A stretch of 64,000 bases of DNA, taken from assembly GCA_947579605.1 (NCBI GenBank), contig OX388314.1, positions 22,640,000 to 22,703,999 of the forward strand, read 5' to 3'. Shown in pieces: positions 33,549-44,080 of this stretch (positions are counted from its first letter, which is position 1; each line of letters opens with the position of its first letter). A model generated the notes under the pieces. The model made no database searches. It was not told the DNA's origin and saw nothing but the letters and a program-made list of their open reading frames with translations. The position numbers and the translations under genes are program-made. Source of the DNA: Athripsodes cinereus (taxonomy: Eukaryota; Arthropoda; Insecta; Trichoptera; Leptoceridae).

Positions 33549-35160
33549 TTTGAATTTCTAATTATCTATCTATTGAATTAAAATTTGCTAATCCACAATT
33601 CAAAAATTTTACAAAAAAATATTCTAAAAGAAATAATACATTAAATATTAAAGTCTTCCGTTATTCAAAATTACTCTTAAATATCCCCATATCTATATAA
33701 ACTAATATCATTAATATTAAAGTTTCAATCTCCACATTAATTTAATATATCCATATTAAAATTATTTGAAACGACTTTATCGTGTTAAATTGTTTATGTA
33801 AAAATATCAACAATTTACTACGTCCATAATAGTATAGTTTACCCTATATATAAATATTATCATTCGATATTAAAACATTGAAATCCAAACCTTTGTATCT
33901 TCCGTCCGCTTTACAATCTTCCGTCTCTTTCTAACTAAAGTGATTAACAATTATTATGCGTTGGAGAGAAGAGTACATTCCTATCACACTATGTACGGAA
34001 TAGCATCAGAATAATAATAATATTATTTTCGTATAAAAATTCTAATCATACTTATTTATTTCAGAATCGGACAATGCTCAAAATATATTATTTTCTTTAT
34101 TTACTTTTTTTTTTTTTTAAATTTAAAATTAAATCTACTTCGTTCAACGTATTCCTTAGTTGTGAGTTGCAATAGCCGTACCAGAAGTATGAGAAGAATT
34201 CAGACAAGGTAATCAATCAAATAAATTTTCAATTTAAAATATAATAAAAACTCACCAGAAGGTTGTTTAATAAGTTAATAGGTATACTCCTTTTTTTGAA
34301 TAAAATTAAAACTCGCAATCAGCTTTCTGTATTTTGACATGATGTTGGGTTTCGTCTTTCCATATCTTATCACACATTTCCAATCAGCAATTTGAGCTAG
34401 AACATATTTTTTTTTAAAACATATTAAATATCAAATTCAAAAATCATTTTTCACACTTCTTTTACTTTTTTAACAAAATTTTATTTTATTGACTATGGTA
34501 ATACCATTCAATTTTATGAAAACTCAAAATAAAATCAACCAAATAAATTGATAAAATAGATAAATTTTTATCTATCATTTTTCAAATTAGGTATTCCACG
34601 AACAAAATTATTCTAAAATATTTTCACACAATTTAAAATTAGCATATATTTTTTTTGACTAAATTCCCTTCTTCAATCAATCATCTCAAAGCATGCAAAA
34701 TAATATTAACTCAACAAATTAAAATAATAATAAAATATTGAGTCTACCCATAAATATTCTTTTTTTATTATGTTACATATTCAATAAATATATTTAACTA
34801 CCGCGACTCTGAAAAAAAATGTTTTGTTACATATTCAAAATTTTTCATTCTTTTTAATTTACCTGTACAGTATTTTTTTAAACATTATGTTACAATTTTT
34901 TTATACTGATAACCAAATATAATTTGTAAAATTAAAATCGAAATACAATTTAACCCTTCTGCCACCAAAATTCAAATTTTAATTTTGCCACATAAATTAA
35001 AATTTTTAAAACTTTTTTTTTTTTTTTAAAACAAAACCTATTCTACTTACAACTATTAATGAATGCTCTTTTGTATTCAAGACACCAAATTATACAATTA
35101 CTAAAAATCTTGAGTCTAAGTAATAAAATTTTTGGGTTCAGCGCGTCTTTACATTCTACA
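33549..35160 (-). other. LARD internal region, gag-position part, non-coding
   Basis: Where a gag reading frame would be expected there are only short frames. Poly-T and poly-A runs are frequent. A degenerate relative of the leader repeat ('cttctgccaccaaaattcaa') lies near 34955-35000. Confidence 0.5.
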
Positions 35161-35424
35161 AAGGTTGGCTGACATTTTGGGTGACATGAATATGTGACCC
35201 CTCTGCCACCAAAATTCAATTCAACTTAAATTATATAAAGGTTGGCTGACACTTTGGGCAACATGAATATGGGACCCCTCTGCCACCAAAATTCAATTCA
35301 ACTTAAATTCTACAAAGGTTGGCTGACACTTTGGGTGACATGAATATGTGACCCTTCTGCCACCAAAATTTAATTCGTCTTTAAATTCTATAAAGGTCGG
35401 CTGACACTTTGGGCGCCATGAATA
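35161..35424 (-). repeat. 77-bp tandem array next to the 5' LTR, carrying the PBS
   Basis: Units start at 35161, 35238, 35315 and 35393 (the last partial, running into the LTR). Each has 'aaggttggctgacactttgg', 'catgaatatg' and, in the full units, 'ctgccaccaaaattcaattc'. Only the LTR-proximal copy reads GGGCGCCA (TGGCGCCC on the minus strand); the others read GGGTGACA, GGGCAACA and GGGTGACA at this place. The two bases TG and the next few of the LTR end also resemble the corresponding repeat positions. Confidence 0.9.
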
Positions 35425-35425
35425 T
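35405..35425 (-). other. Primer binding site candidate
   Basis: Minus strand after the LTR end: TATTCA, then TGGCGCCCAAAGTG. TGGCGCC complements the 3' CCA and acceptor end of a tRNA. The 7-nt spacing from the LTR is slightly long but within the range used by insect LTR elements. Primer tRNA not identified. Confidence 0.6.
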
Positions 35426-36730
35426 GGGACGGACTTTTGCATATACTTTTTATTCTTGCGCTCTCATGCGCTCTTTTACCTTGTACCCCTCATGGTACAA
35501 GGTAAAATAATCAATTATCACAATCTCAAAAAAATAATTTTTAGCTCAGTCGGTAGAGATTTCAAAATAAAACAAAGAGTATTGGAAAGTACAATTGACT
35601 ATACGATAAATGCTCAGGGTCGAATGGGTTAACCCAGATCTTATCACAAAGACTTCAAGACTTTTCTCTCTATAAATTCAACAATGCATATTGCCATTAA
35701 ATCAACGGTGCCTTCCAACAATCCCCAATAAGAAGGAAAGATTCAGAAACAAAATAAAATTGCTATTTCATTATTTTCTTTTCAATTTATTCCAAACCTC
35801 CAGTATTCGGTGACACCTTTGGTATGGTCAATGAATTTACATACATTTTATATAAACTTTCTCGACAGTAAAATAGTAAAAGATTAAAACCTTGTTAATC
35901 ATTTGCTATGTGGCAATCTAACTAACCCTTAGATTAAAAGTTTAAAATTAAATAATGATTGTGGCACATCATCCTTACCTCCTACCCTTTCTTTTCAGAA
36001 ACGACCTACATATATCATAAAGTTATCAAACTCTGTTTGATTATACAATCTACATTAACTTTAGAACAAAATATTTATATATAATTATGAATGAATGAGA
36101 ACAACCTGATCAATTTATCTTCCTTCGAGTTCCACTTCACTTCCCGTTTCCCGAAATTGAAGGTTCCTTCCTGATAGGTACATAAGGTTTATTCTGGTAT
36201 TAGAGGAAGTCAGCATCTTGATAATTGAAAGATATTTATTCTCTTGTTAACTGAAGAATTTATTTTGGTAACAAGATATATCCTGAATAATTGAGAAATT
36301 CATGCTGGTACTAAGACATAACTTGAATTCATTCTAGTACTGCGGCGTATCCTGAATAACTGAGAAATTCATTCCGGTACTGAAAGCCGTACATCCATAT
36401 TTTTGATGACGGCCTGAATTACCACTGATTTTAATAATTAAATATGATTAAACTGTCCATCGACAAATAGAACACATTTCTACAACTAATTTATACATTA
36501 ATCAACCATTTTAAAATGGTAAGGTTTTTTTTTTTAAACCTTAATATTCACTATCGCATTTTGCGATCTGCCAATTTTGGAATGTCGAATACAAAAAAAG
36601 GAAGCATTTTGCTTTCGACCGCCAATATTGAGAAATCCTCCCACCACGCATGCGCGGCGTCGCGTTATCAATTTCTGTCTTGCCAACGAACAAAATCATT
36701 TTTCTATAGTGATATAAAAATATCGCTACA
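35425..36730 (-). repeat. LTR, right (5' LTR of the minus-strand element)
   Basis: Same 1,306 bp as 30002-31307. The end ATCGCTACA is followed by the ACAT duplication. Minus-strand frames over its right end, some reading out into the SINE, are not coding. Confidence 0.93.
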
Positions 36731-36734
36731 ACAT
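36731..36734. repeat. Target site duplication ACAT (right)
   Basis: Copy of 29998-30001. Confidence 0.9.
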
Positions 36735-36852
36735 CTTTCACAGCAAGTTTAATGCTTGTGGCGTGAAAGGGGAGTTTGCCAGCATTTGGGATCAAATCGC
36801 GCACCTCTTGCACATGAGTCTGTGACTACTTCCAGGCTACCGAAGAACTCTT
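36735..36852 (-). mobile_element. SINE family B, 5' part, continuation across the LTR element
   Basis: On the minus strand this reads from GGTAGCCTGGAAGTAG through 'caagaggtgcgcgatttgat' (B box GATTTGATCCC) and 'aaactcccctttcacgccac' to the ACAT site. Joined to 29949-30001 it gives an ordinary SINE copy. Confidence 0.75.
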
Positions 36853-36974
36853 CACCAATCACTCAATCAATCATGAGAGACTACTTTATCTAAGAACATA
36901 ATATTATTGTCGTCCTTCTCTTGAGACTGAATATTATTGAGCTCTTATACACAATCACAAGTATCTCTCTCTCT

Positions 36975-37293
36975 CTTTGGTTTCAATCCCGGGATTGGTT
37001 TCCAGCAATTATCTCTTTAATTCTTCTCCTCCACTCCTCCCTGTCTTGTGCGGTTCTTTTGAATTCTGCATATGATGAGCAGCGCATGTCCACCAACAGG
37101 TCCTCCAGGTACTCTCGACGTGGGCGTCCCCTCGGTCATACCCTCCATTACGGCATGCAAGAGGCCTTCTTGTCGTATTACATGGCCGATCCACCTTGCA
37201 CGCCTTTCTGACAAGATCTTGAGCAGGTGTCTTCGTCCTTCGATTCTTTGAAGAACTTCTTTGTTTGTGATGTGGTCTCTCCAGGAAATTCAA
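36975..37293 (-). pseudogene. RTE-like LINE, reverse transcriptase C-terminus (second type)
   Basis: Minus-strand reading: WRDHITNKEVLQRIEGRRHL, RRARWIGHVIRQEGLLHAVM, then after a frameshift YLEDLLVDMRCSSYAEFKRT and AQDREEWRRRI, closing near a TGA at about 36983. The 'W.D.ITN.EVL.R', 'R..WIGHV.R' and 'AQDRE.WR' blocks follow the RT thumb in RTE-like elements. A (GA)n run follows the stop, the usual RTE tail. Two overlapping frames of 94 and 65 codons are two phases of this one broken gene. Confidence 0.8.
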
Positions 37294-37424
37294 GTATCTA
37301 GTAATTGTAAAATGATAGTGCTCAGCACTGATAAAAATGTTTTACACACTACTTATCTACACGTGGAAGCATTAAAACAATCAATATCGAGATGATAGCA
37401 TTAATATAATAATTAATAAAGCTA

Positions 37425-37676
37425 ATGAGTGTGGATCCACGTGCAAAGGAGAACAACAACAGGTCGCCAATTTCAAGAGTAATTTCATTAGATAGAGACG
37501 AAGATGAAACATTTAATGAGATTGTTTATATCTTTTCATACCAGATAGCGCTGGTTGTAGGTTCTATTATTATTTCATCTAGTTTTCATAAAGTTATTCC
37601 TGTTATCGGTTTTTGTAAATATTTTATTATTTATCTATTACATCACGGTGATTCCTACAAATGCGGTAGTCAATGA
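37425..37676 (+). CDS. Hypothetical open frame, doubtful
   Basis: 83 codons starting MSVDPRAKENNNRSPISRVI, an N-terminal half unusually hydrophilic for chance AT-rich sequence, followed by about 20 hydrophobic residues (IALVVGSIIISSS) that could span a membrane. I see no homologue and no clear splice sites, and the start context is ordinary. It could be a first exon, a TE piece or chance. Confidence 0.2.
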   Translation: MSVDPRAKENNNRSPISRVISLDRDEDETFNEIVYIFSYQIALVVGSIIISSSFHKVIPVIGFCKYFIIYLLHHGDSYKCGSQ

Positions 37677-38562
37677 TCTAATTGCGTGTAATGAAGGTTT
37701 ATAGGTCTGCAAGAAAAAGGTACTTTTAACATAACCGTTTTTATAGTCATTTTCGCCTTTGCGGCTATATAGCAAGCCCGCATAATTATGTGGTGTGAGC
37801 AAATATTCAATGTAAAGTCTGCTTAATTTCTGTAAATAAATCAAGTCGCATTTATATTTTACATTTTATATTCTGATACCAGAAAAAGCTTTTAAAATAC
37901 AGAAAATCATTTGGTTGATGAATTGGTTTTTTATGGTTTTGTATCATTGATAGCAGTTCGTTTGAAAACAATTTTACTACGTCAAATTATAAATTATGAT
38001 GGAATTGTATACAGCATTTTAATGTCTCTATTATTATGAGTTATTATTTTACAGGTTAATGTATTGCAGAACAATGTCATGTGGAGTTAAAATGCGAGTA
38101 TATCAATATACAAGTACTTGTTTGTATGTACATGAACTCCGTTATTGTACTTCGGATTTTTGTTTCGTGCAAAAATATGTACAATTCATAAATTTCCACG
38201 TTTAAAATTTAAATAACCTTTTATGATAAAAATTGTATTCGCGGTGATAAAGTGGCTACTTTATTCAGAAACTTATGGAACGAATTGCATTTTTTGTGAG
38301 ATACATACGTCGTCTACGCTCTTTTATTCTTGATAAGGTCGAATGAGGGTTAGGAGGTGTCTTGGTAAATTATCTGCGAATTCATAATGACATCTTTCGA
38401 GGGTTAGGCAAAGATAATACAAATGTTTTCTGAGCCATAAAAATGCAAGGTGGACATTGTGTTATACCTTTAATGAGTGTTAGAAGATCAAATCATGATT
38501 CACGAAAAAATTGTGATATGTAAGGAGAAAAAACAGATATTTTTTCAACTTCGCGTAAAAGA
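37677..38562. other. AT-rich, no gene seen
   Basis: No supported feature. Confidence 0.45.
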
Positions 38563-38603
38563 CATTTCACATTTTCAATTCAGCAATGAGGTGTGACATC
38601 CAT
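38563..38603 (+). repeat. Family A scrap
   Basis: 'ttcaattcagcaatgaggtg' and 'tgacatcc' match the central block of family A. It stops at the T run of the neighbouring SINE. Confidence 0.45.
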
Positions 38604-38822
38604 TTTTTTTTAACATGTATAGACAATTCACACAAACCGAGCTAGTCCCAAACTAAGATGTGAATCTTGTATTATGGGTACTAACGCGACGGTACACATA
38701 TATACAATGCACTACACACATATACATGTAACACCCAGACCCAGGACAATCTGAAAAAGGTCATTCTTCATTTTGCCCTGGCCGGGAATCGAACCCAGGA
38801 CCTAGTGACTCAAAGGCTTTTG
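38604..38822 (-). mobile_element. tRNA-derived SINE (family C)
   Basis: On the minus strand a T-arm-like B box, GGTTCGATTCCCGG (plus 38785-38798), lies in 'gtcctgggttcgattcccgg'. About 180 bp follow, ending in a run of A (plus: T8 at 38604-38611). Layout and A tail fit a SINE. The tRNA-like 5' half with the A box is not evident, so the copy may be 5'-truncated. Different from family B. Confidence 0.6.
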
Positions 38823-38864
38823 TATATCATATATATTAAATTAAGACATAAACTGAAGCTGTCA

Positions 38865-38935
38865 TCGGGGTTTATAAGAGACAATAAAGGGGCCTTCGGC
38901 AAGTCGCCTGATAGCTTACTTGGACAAAACACTCG
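38865..38935 (+). pseudogene. Possible LINE fragment upstream of the 39-kb LINE
   Basis: One frame reads GFIRDNKGAFGKSPDSLLGQ, similar in style to the 'R...G....SP...L' segment that precedes the RT domain in LINE ORF2. Probably left from the same element after internal deletion. Confidence 0.35.
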
Positions 38936-38937
38936 GG

Positions 38938-38992
38938 AGTTGAACCCGCATCCCTACCTCGGGACAAGGTAGGGATGCGGGTTCAACTCCAA
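38938..38992. repeat. Perfect 24-bp inverted repeat, 7-nt loop
   Basis: A 24-base arm starting GGAGTTGAACCCGC is followed after CGGGACA by its exact complement ending GCGGGTTCAACTCC. Both arms contain a tRNA T-arm-like GGGTTCAA, one on each strand. It sits exactly at the upstream edge of the LINE fragment. Confidence 0.85.
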
Positions 38993-39566
38993 TCAGCTTT
39001 GCACAAGACTCAGTTCTGCGATCTTTGCAATAAGAAAAGTTAAAGAGGTTTGCGGGTTTGATGCTGCAAGATGTGTGTACTTCGCGTACTTTCATAGTAT
39101 AATGTCATATGGTATAATGTTCTGGGGGAAGAGTGCCGAATCAGGCAGAGTTTTTATACTGCAAAAGAGAGCCATAAGGACCATTTTAGGATTGCGCTCG
39201 AGAGACTCCTGCCGTGATCACTTTAAAGAACTGGGCATACTCACACTTGCTGGCGCGTATATCCAGGAGTGCCTTATGTATGCTCGAAAAAATATAGAGA
39301 ACACACCTCTAAACGCAGACTACCATAGCTATCCAACGCGAAGTGCAGGCAGCGTCAGAACCGTAAAATGCAGACTAGCAAAGGTTGCGGATAGTTTCGT
39401 GGGTTTAAGTGTGAAGCTGTACAACAAACTGTCACTGCATATCAAAACATTGGAGGATGATCGCTTTAAGGAAGGGGTGAGGAAGTATTTGTTAGAAAAA
39501 TCATTTTATTCAGTTAACGAAATGTTATTGGCAAAAGATTCTAGTAACATGGATGCAGAAACATAA
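38989..39566 (+). pseudogene. Jockey/CR1/L2-like LINE ORF2, C-terminal part
   Basis: Frame open from about 38989 to TAA at 39564-39566. It reads CTRLSSAIFAIRKVKEVCGF, then YFAYFHSIMSYGIMFWG, RVFILQKRAIRTILG, SCRDHFKELGILTLAGAYIQ and YPTRSA. The Y..(F/L).HS.(L/M)SYGI.FWG....(R)VF.LQK.A(V/I)R block lies just after the RT domain in LINEs of the Jockey/CR1/L2 type. No stop interrupts 192 codons, so the copy is fairly young, but it is 5'-truncated by about 80% of a normal ORF2. Its start at 39075 is not a real initiation site. Confidence 0.82.
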
Positions 39567-39885
39567 TGTAGTTTGATATCACATCTGACGACATAATCAC
39601 ATGGGCCCTTTACACCCAGGGATTATCGATCACCATTGATATTAATATATTGTTGTACGCCTTGTCTCTTTTAATTAAATTCTTTGAAAATGATTTTGTG
39701 AAGTGACGATTCCCAGTGTCATGCGACCTGAGGATGAAAATCAATTTATTTGTCTATTAATATTTCATTTCTTGTTCCTTGTGTAATATGTTTTTAAAAT
39801 GTAGTCTGGATTGACACCCCCAAGTGCCCATTGCGGAGCCTATGGAGGTCGAAGAAAATAAATAAAAATAAATAAAAAATAAATC
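39567..39885 (+). other. 3' untranslated end of the 39-kb LINE
   Basis: Continues from the stop to AAATAAATAAAAATAAATAA-type repeats at about 39857-39885, which I take as the insertion end. Confidence 0.6.
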
Positions 39886-39965
39886 CGGGGCACTACCGAA
39901 TAAGGTAACGTTGTCATTTCTAAGCCTTATAAATATGGTAGTTTCATGTGTTAAATTTACATATA
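39886..39965 (+). repeat. Dispersed repeat shared with 60572-60655
   Basis: 'actaccgaataaggtaacgt', 'ctaagccttata', 'gttaaatttaca' occur in the same order near 60.6 kb with many changes. Confidence 0.45.
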
Positions 39966-42189
39966 TAACCTTATACAATGGTTAATTGTAAAAATAACAT
40001 CGATAATCACATAGAGTGTTTCTTTTTATTTCCTTTTTGTAAACTTAATGCAGAGAATAATTTTTATTTTCTTTTCACTTTCATGTGTTTTATGTAAAAC
40101 AAAAGTAAGTGTAATATAGATACATAAGAAATTGAATTAAGGTGCTATGATACTGTAAAAGGCTAAATCCGTTTATTGCTTGAAAAAATAAATTAATAAC
40201 TTATTTTATGGCACAGAGATGTATTCCGATTTGAGAAATGTCATGATGTTGTTGAGATATGCATCTTATAATTATTACCTACTAAAAACTTGTAAAAAAA
40301 CATTTAAAGCAATTTAAAAATAAAGCAATATTCTAATATGACGTGTCTAAAAGATAGTTTGTAAGCTTCTGTATGAACCTACGGGTACGGAGAGTTTCTT
40401 GGTTATTTCAACACTAAGAAATTTTGCGACACTAAAAATACAGAAATTGTTAGAGAGAATATTGACTTCAATTACAATACCGGATTTAAAAACAAGGAAT
40501 TTTAAAAGGGTTCAGTTATACCACCACGCACCACGCGAATACATTGTTATATGATTAACATGGAAAATTTCGTTTTAATTTTATAAATTGCTTTATTGCA
40601 GTATTGTGTGACTGCTTCAGTGCTTTTTTTTAAAAAGCCTGATATTGTAATAAATAAAACACGGCATTAAAATAATTAAAATGTGCATATCGCATTCTCC
40701 TCACGCTATGTGTATTGCTGTTTCAAAATCAAGATATTCATACATTTATCGCCTACTTGCCATATTCAGACCCCATCTACTAGTCATAGAAAGAGTACTC
40801 TATCTTTTTACTTGTATATCATTGTAGATCTATGTATTCAAGTCAAGTAGTTCTCAGAAGTCAACTAATTCTTCTTTGACATGATGAATATTTCTTGTAA
40901 CTATTATTTTTATAATAATATTGTTATTCTCTTGCAAAAAAAATTGTCGTCAATTCATATGTACCTAGTCATAATTTTCAAACTGCAAATTTTCATAGGC
41001 AAAATATCGTTGTTTCATATTCAAAAAGGGACATGTGAATTCATAAATGTTTTGACATATCCAGAATAAACTGTTCATAATGACATCATAACCATTTTAT
41101 AAAGTGATTCTTAGTATCAAATATTAAAATTCAATACTTATATAATAATATCACATGACAATAAAAAGTCCAAACTACAATTTTAATAATATTAATAATA
41201 AACGGAGAGTTTTTAAAGCGCCATCTTTGTGCCATAGCACCTCGAGGATGCTGTACATGATAATGTTTTATCTTCAACAAAGTTGTCTGTGTCAAGAATT
41301 TAAATTTAAATACAATAACATTATAACACATAATCTCAGATACATAATAATATGTATCCGCGTCAGAAATAAAAATAAAATAATGCAATATTCACAACAG
41401 TCACAGTTGATAAAAAAGTTTGAAGAAGTAGCTCTTGAGGTCCCTCTTAAATGGCTTAATGAACAGTTTTAAAAGAGTTTGCCAAAATTAAAACACTTTT
41501 AATATGACAAAAATAAACAAATCGTCAGGCATTCCGTAGGAAAGCGCAATTCAGTTGGCTCAGAATCGGAATCTCTGAATGAAGGAGAGTATTTCCACGC
41601 TAAGTTCTCGAGGAGGATCGCTTAAGAAGAAAAAAGAAGAAGGAAACCTACGCAATTACGTTAATACACCTATCCAATGAGATGAGTATTATGGTCTTAA
41701 ATTTAAAAGTTGGCAGAAAAGCTAGAGTTTCTTTCTTGAATTCTCGAGTGAAAAATAAAAAAGAAACGGAAGATAAGAAAGAGAAAATGTGGTTTGAAAC
41801 AAAAAAGGTGGATATTCCAAGGCAGGCAGGTACATCCTTCTAAGTCATTCAGGTATGTGAAGTACAAAGATATTTAATTTAGATAATCAGAGTACCTACA
41901 CGGGTGATATTGTTATTGTGATGGTATTCCAAAGATAACAAGTTTGTTTTAAACTTGGGTTTGGTGTAAAAACAAAGAATTTAAATATTCACAGTACCTA
42001 ATTTATCTAAGAATATTTTAGTCAATAGATGATTGTGTGTATAAAAAAGCAAATACAAATTTTATTTTATTTTGCAATATTTACCATTTTCTCTTCTCTG
42101 TTTTCCTTAGTAGAGTAATGGCATAAAGAAATAGAAATATTTTACAAATGTATTGATAAGAAAGTTATTACGAGTTTTAAAAATTATAC
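39966..42189. other. 2.2 kb AT-rich, nothing identified
   Basis: Overlapping frames on both strands at 41131-41472 (85 and 105 codons) cannot both code and carry no recognised motif. A GC-richer patch lies at 41205-41255. No exon called. Confidence 0.4.
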
Positions 42190-42690
42190 ATACGTACATA
42201 CTATCACGCCGCTTCCCTCGCGGGGTAGGCAGAAAAGATCGAGCGCCACTTCCTTCTATACTTACATACATCTTTCACTTCTATCACTGTCATACAATTC
42301 CTCATGCATGCTCTCCTGCTCAATGTGCTCAACACATGACCGTCCTGTAGGATTTGATTTAAATGATCTTGCCATTTAATCCTCGGACGTCCACATCTCC
42401 GAGCACCATTCCTCTCAGCCAAATATATCTTCTTAGTCATTCTGTTCTCATTCATTCTTTCCACGTGCCCCAACCATCTTTACTTATTTACATTAATCCT
42501 CGTAATTACACCAACTTTCATTCCACATTCCTTTCGTATATTACTGTTACGCACACGATCTCTCAGACTTTTACCACACATCCTTCTCTACGATCTCATT
42601 TCTACTGCATTAATGCCACTTTCATCCTTCTTTAACCATGTCCACGTCTCACTTGCATACATAAGTGTTGGCACTAAGATAGCAGAGTGC
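42190..42690 (-). pseudogene. RTE-like LINE, RT thumb and C-terminus
   Basis: The longest copy of this family here. Minus strand: LVPTLMYASETWTWLKKDES, INAVEMRS, RRMCGKSLRDRVRNSNIRKE, KVGVITRINVNK, GHVERMNENRMTKKIYLAER, GRPRIKWQDHLNQILQDGHV, RRACMRNCMTV and WRSIFSAYPAREAA. At least two in-frame stops are present (after EMRS and after NVNK). The Y..ETW segment is the conserved end of RT in RTE-like elements. The (TACA)n-like tail after 'cacgccgctt' marks the 3' end. Confidence 0.8.
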
Positions 42691-42789
42691 ACCAACCACC
42701 AACCTGCACCAATAAATTATGCCACATTGTAAGAAGAGATGTATGCCACATAGTAAGAGAATTCGTTCGTAAAATTATATTTTTTAAAG

Positions 42790-42929
42790 AGGGGAATCCA
42801 TCATGGCTTTATCACGTGGATCAAATTCTAGAAGACGGCCACGTGTTGAGTAAGAGAAATCGGTGTACATGTATGAGAAACTGGATGAATGTGGAGAAGT
42901 TTGTAAGTATACATCTATATGAAGGATAG
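42790..42929 (+). pseudogene. RTE-like LINE tail, short copy
   Basis: HVDQILEDGHVLSKRNRCTC and MRNWMNVEKFVS match the tail of the 4.1-kb copy. It lies only 100 bp from, and opposite in direction to, the 42.2-kb copy. Confidence 0.6.
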
Positions 42930-43309
42930 ATCTATAAGAAAAACCCTTTCTCACATTTGATCTATTCAACTGACAAATAAATTAACAATGTTTTGCCTTA
43001 CTGTTTGAGCTTGTAAAATATATAAAAGTGTGTCAAGGATCATCAGAAACAGCTAACAAACATTCAGCCAGAAAATTAATACCTCTGAAGTGGATTAATA
43101 GATGTCATTAGGTTTTTATAATATACCATCCTACAACAGCACATAAAGGCAAATAATGTTTCAATTTATTACACTATGCATAATATAAAGCATGCTTTAT
43201 TTATGTTTCATACAACGATATAGAATAAATTTCCCGCCTACAGTTATTATGAATTTTAATGGAATTCATCTTCTATATATTTTATTGCTGCATGTTTAAT
43301 CTTTACCAG

Positions 43310-43810
43310 ACGGCTGTCAAACGTGTTTGACGCAACGAGTCGTGGCGTATGGCCGGCCGACAATACCGTTTGACACTCGCTTCTCATACAAATTTCTCTA
43401 TATAGGCGATATATATTTCAAATAATATTCATATTAAAAAATCAAGAAATCATCAGACTGTCGATATCTCTTGGAAATCTTTTGAAATAATTTATATTTT
43501 GGTCAATATAAACAGAAGATTCATGTCCTGAAATCATGTCGATGTCCCGATAAGTTTAAAAATTCCCGCGCAATAACACGGACGAATCATATCGCGCGGC
43601 TTGCACGTTAGATCTTGTTACAAGGATTGTACAAGTGGTGTTGTGCGCTGATATCGCGCTGTTTTAATTCATTTTTGTTATTTATTTTGTACTTTTTTAT
43701 ATCTTATATTTTTACATGATTACTTTAAATTATCCATAATGTCTAAGAGAAAATTGAGGGATGATGAAATTTTCGATACTGTTATTAAAGAGTCCGCCTT
43801 TATATAGCTA
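43310..43810 (+). other. GC-richer island ending in a short open frame
   Basis: Two GC-rich patches (43310-43380, 43555-43660; with 'tggccggccgac' and 'atcgcgcggcttgc') precede ATG at 43739. The frame MSKRKLRDDEIFDTVIKESA stops after 22 codons. The look is of a promoter, 5' leader and protein N-terminus whose downstream part is lost, as in a truncated DNA transposon. I do not recognise the family, and no matching far end was found. Confidence 0.3.
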
Positions 43811-43842
43811 AAGTAATAATAAATATTATACATATAAGAATA

Positions 43843-43868
43843 ATGAATAAATAAATAAATAAATAAAT
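43843..43868. repeat. (AATA)n microsatellite
   Basis: Six or more tandem AATA/AAATA units, possibly the tail of an unrecognised retrotransposon. Confidence 0.85.
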
Positions 43869-44041
43869 TTGCCAATAATATTAAAATGTGAGTAATAAGC
43901 AAATGTAATGTATATTCAAAGGTATCGTTTCCTTAACGACTGAGGGTAGTTTGCATATAGTTTTCAAACTGCTCGTTAATGACAATAACGTGTCGAAACC
44001 GGAATCGATTTTTTTTTAGTAAGAATAACAAAGTACGATTA

Positions 44042-44080
44042 CTCGTTCGTAAAATTATATTTTTAAGGAGAGGAATCCCA
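44042..44080 (+). repeat. Short repeat shared with 42763-42802
   Basis: 'ttcgttcgtaaaattatatt' followed by T, AAGGAG/AAGAGG and GGAATCC. The 42.8-kb copy directly joins the LINE tail. Confidence 0.6.

Larger units (their letters stand above)
30002..36730 (-). mobile_element. Complete non-autonomous (LARD-like) LTR retrotransposon
   Basis: Two direct LTRs of 1,306 bp enclose 4,117 bp. The LTRs begin TG and end CA and are flanked by the 4-bp duplication ACAT. Orientation is minus: a PBS-like TGGCGCCC lies 7 nt inside the right LTR on that strand, and the only recognisable protein trace, a gag-type CCHC knuckle, is on the minus strand. No protease, reverse transcriptase, RNase H or integrase motif is visible, although the LTRs look identical and the insertion must be recent. 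That combination fits a LARD, moved in trans by a relative. A 4-bp duplication favours Gypsy or BEL/Pao; I cannot decide between them. The inner plus strand is markedly pyrimidine-rich, so the sense strand is purine-rich like many retroelement genomes. Confidence 0.88.

Noticed and set aside
35161..35424. CRISPR-like or satellite array
   Set aside because: Four contiguous 77-bp units with no spacers, ending exactly at an LTR, in a eukaryotic context.
36541..36813. A 90-codon minus-strand frame over the right LTR end and SINE
   Set aside because: It crosses the LTR border and target duplication into a SINE, so it arose by the insertion and is not a gene.
38783..38822. True tRNA gene on the minus strand
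   Set aside because: Only the T-arm-like half is visible; no acceptor or anticodon arm, and it continues into a SINE body with an A tail.
41131..41472. Overlapping open frames of 85 and 105 codons on opposite strands
   Set aside because: No motif, no splice context, composition as expected for AT-rich non-coding DNA.
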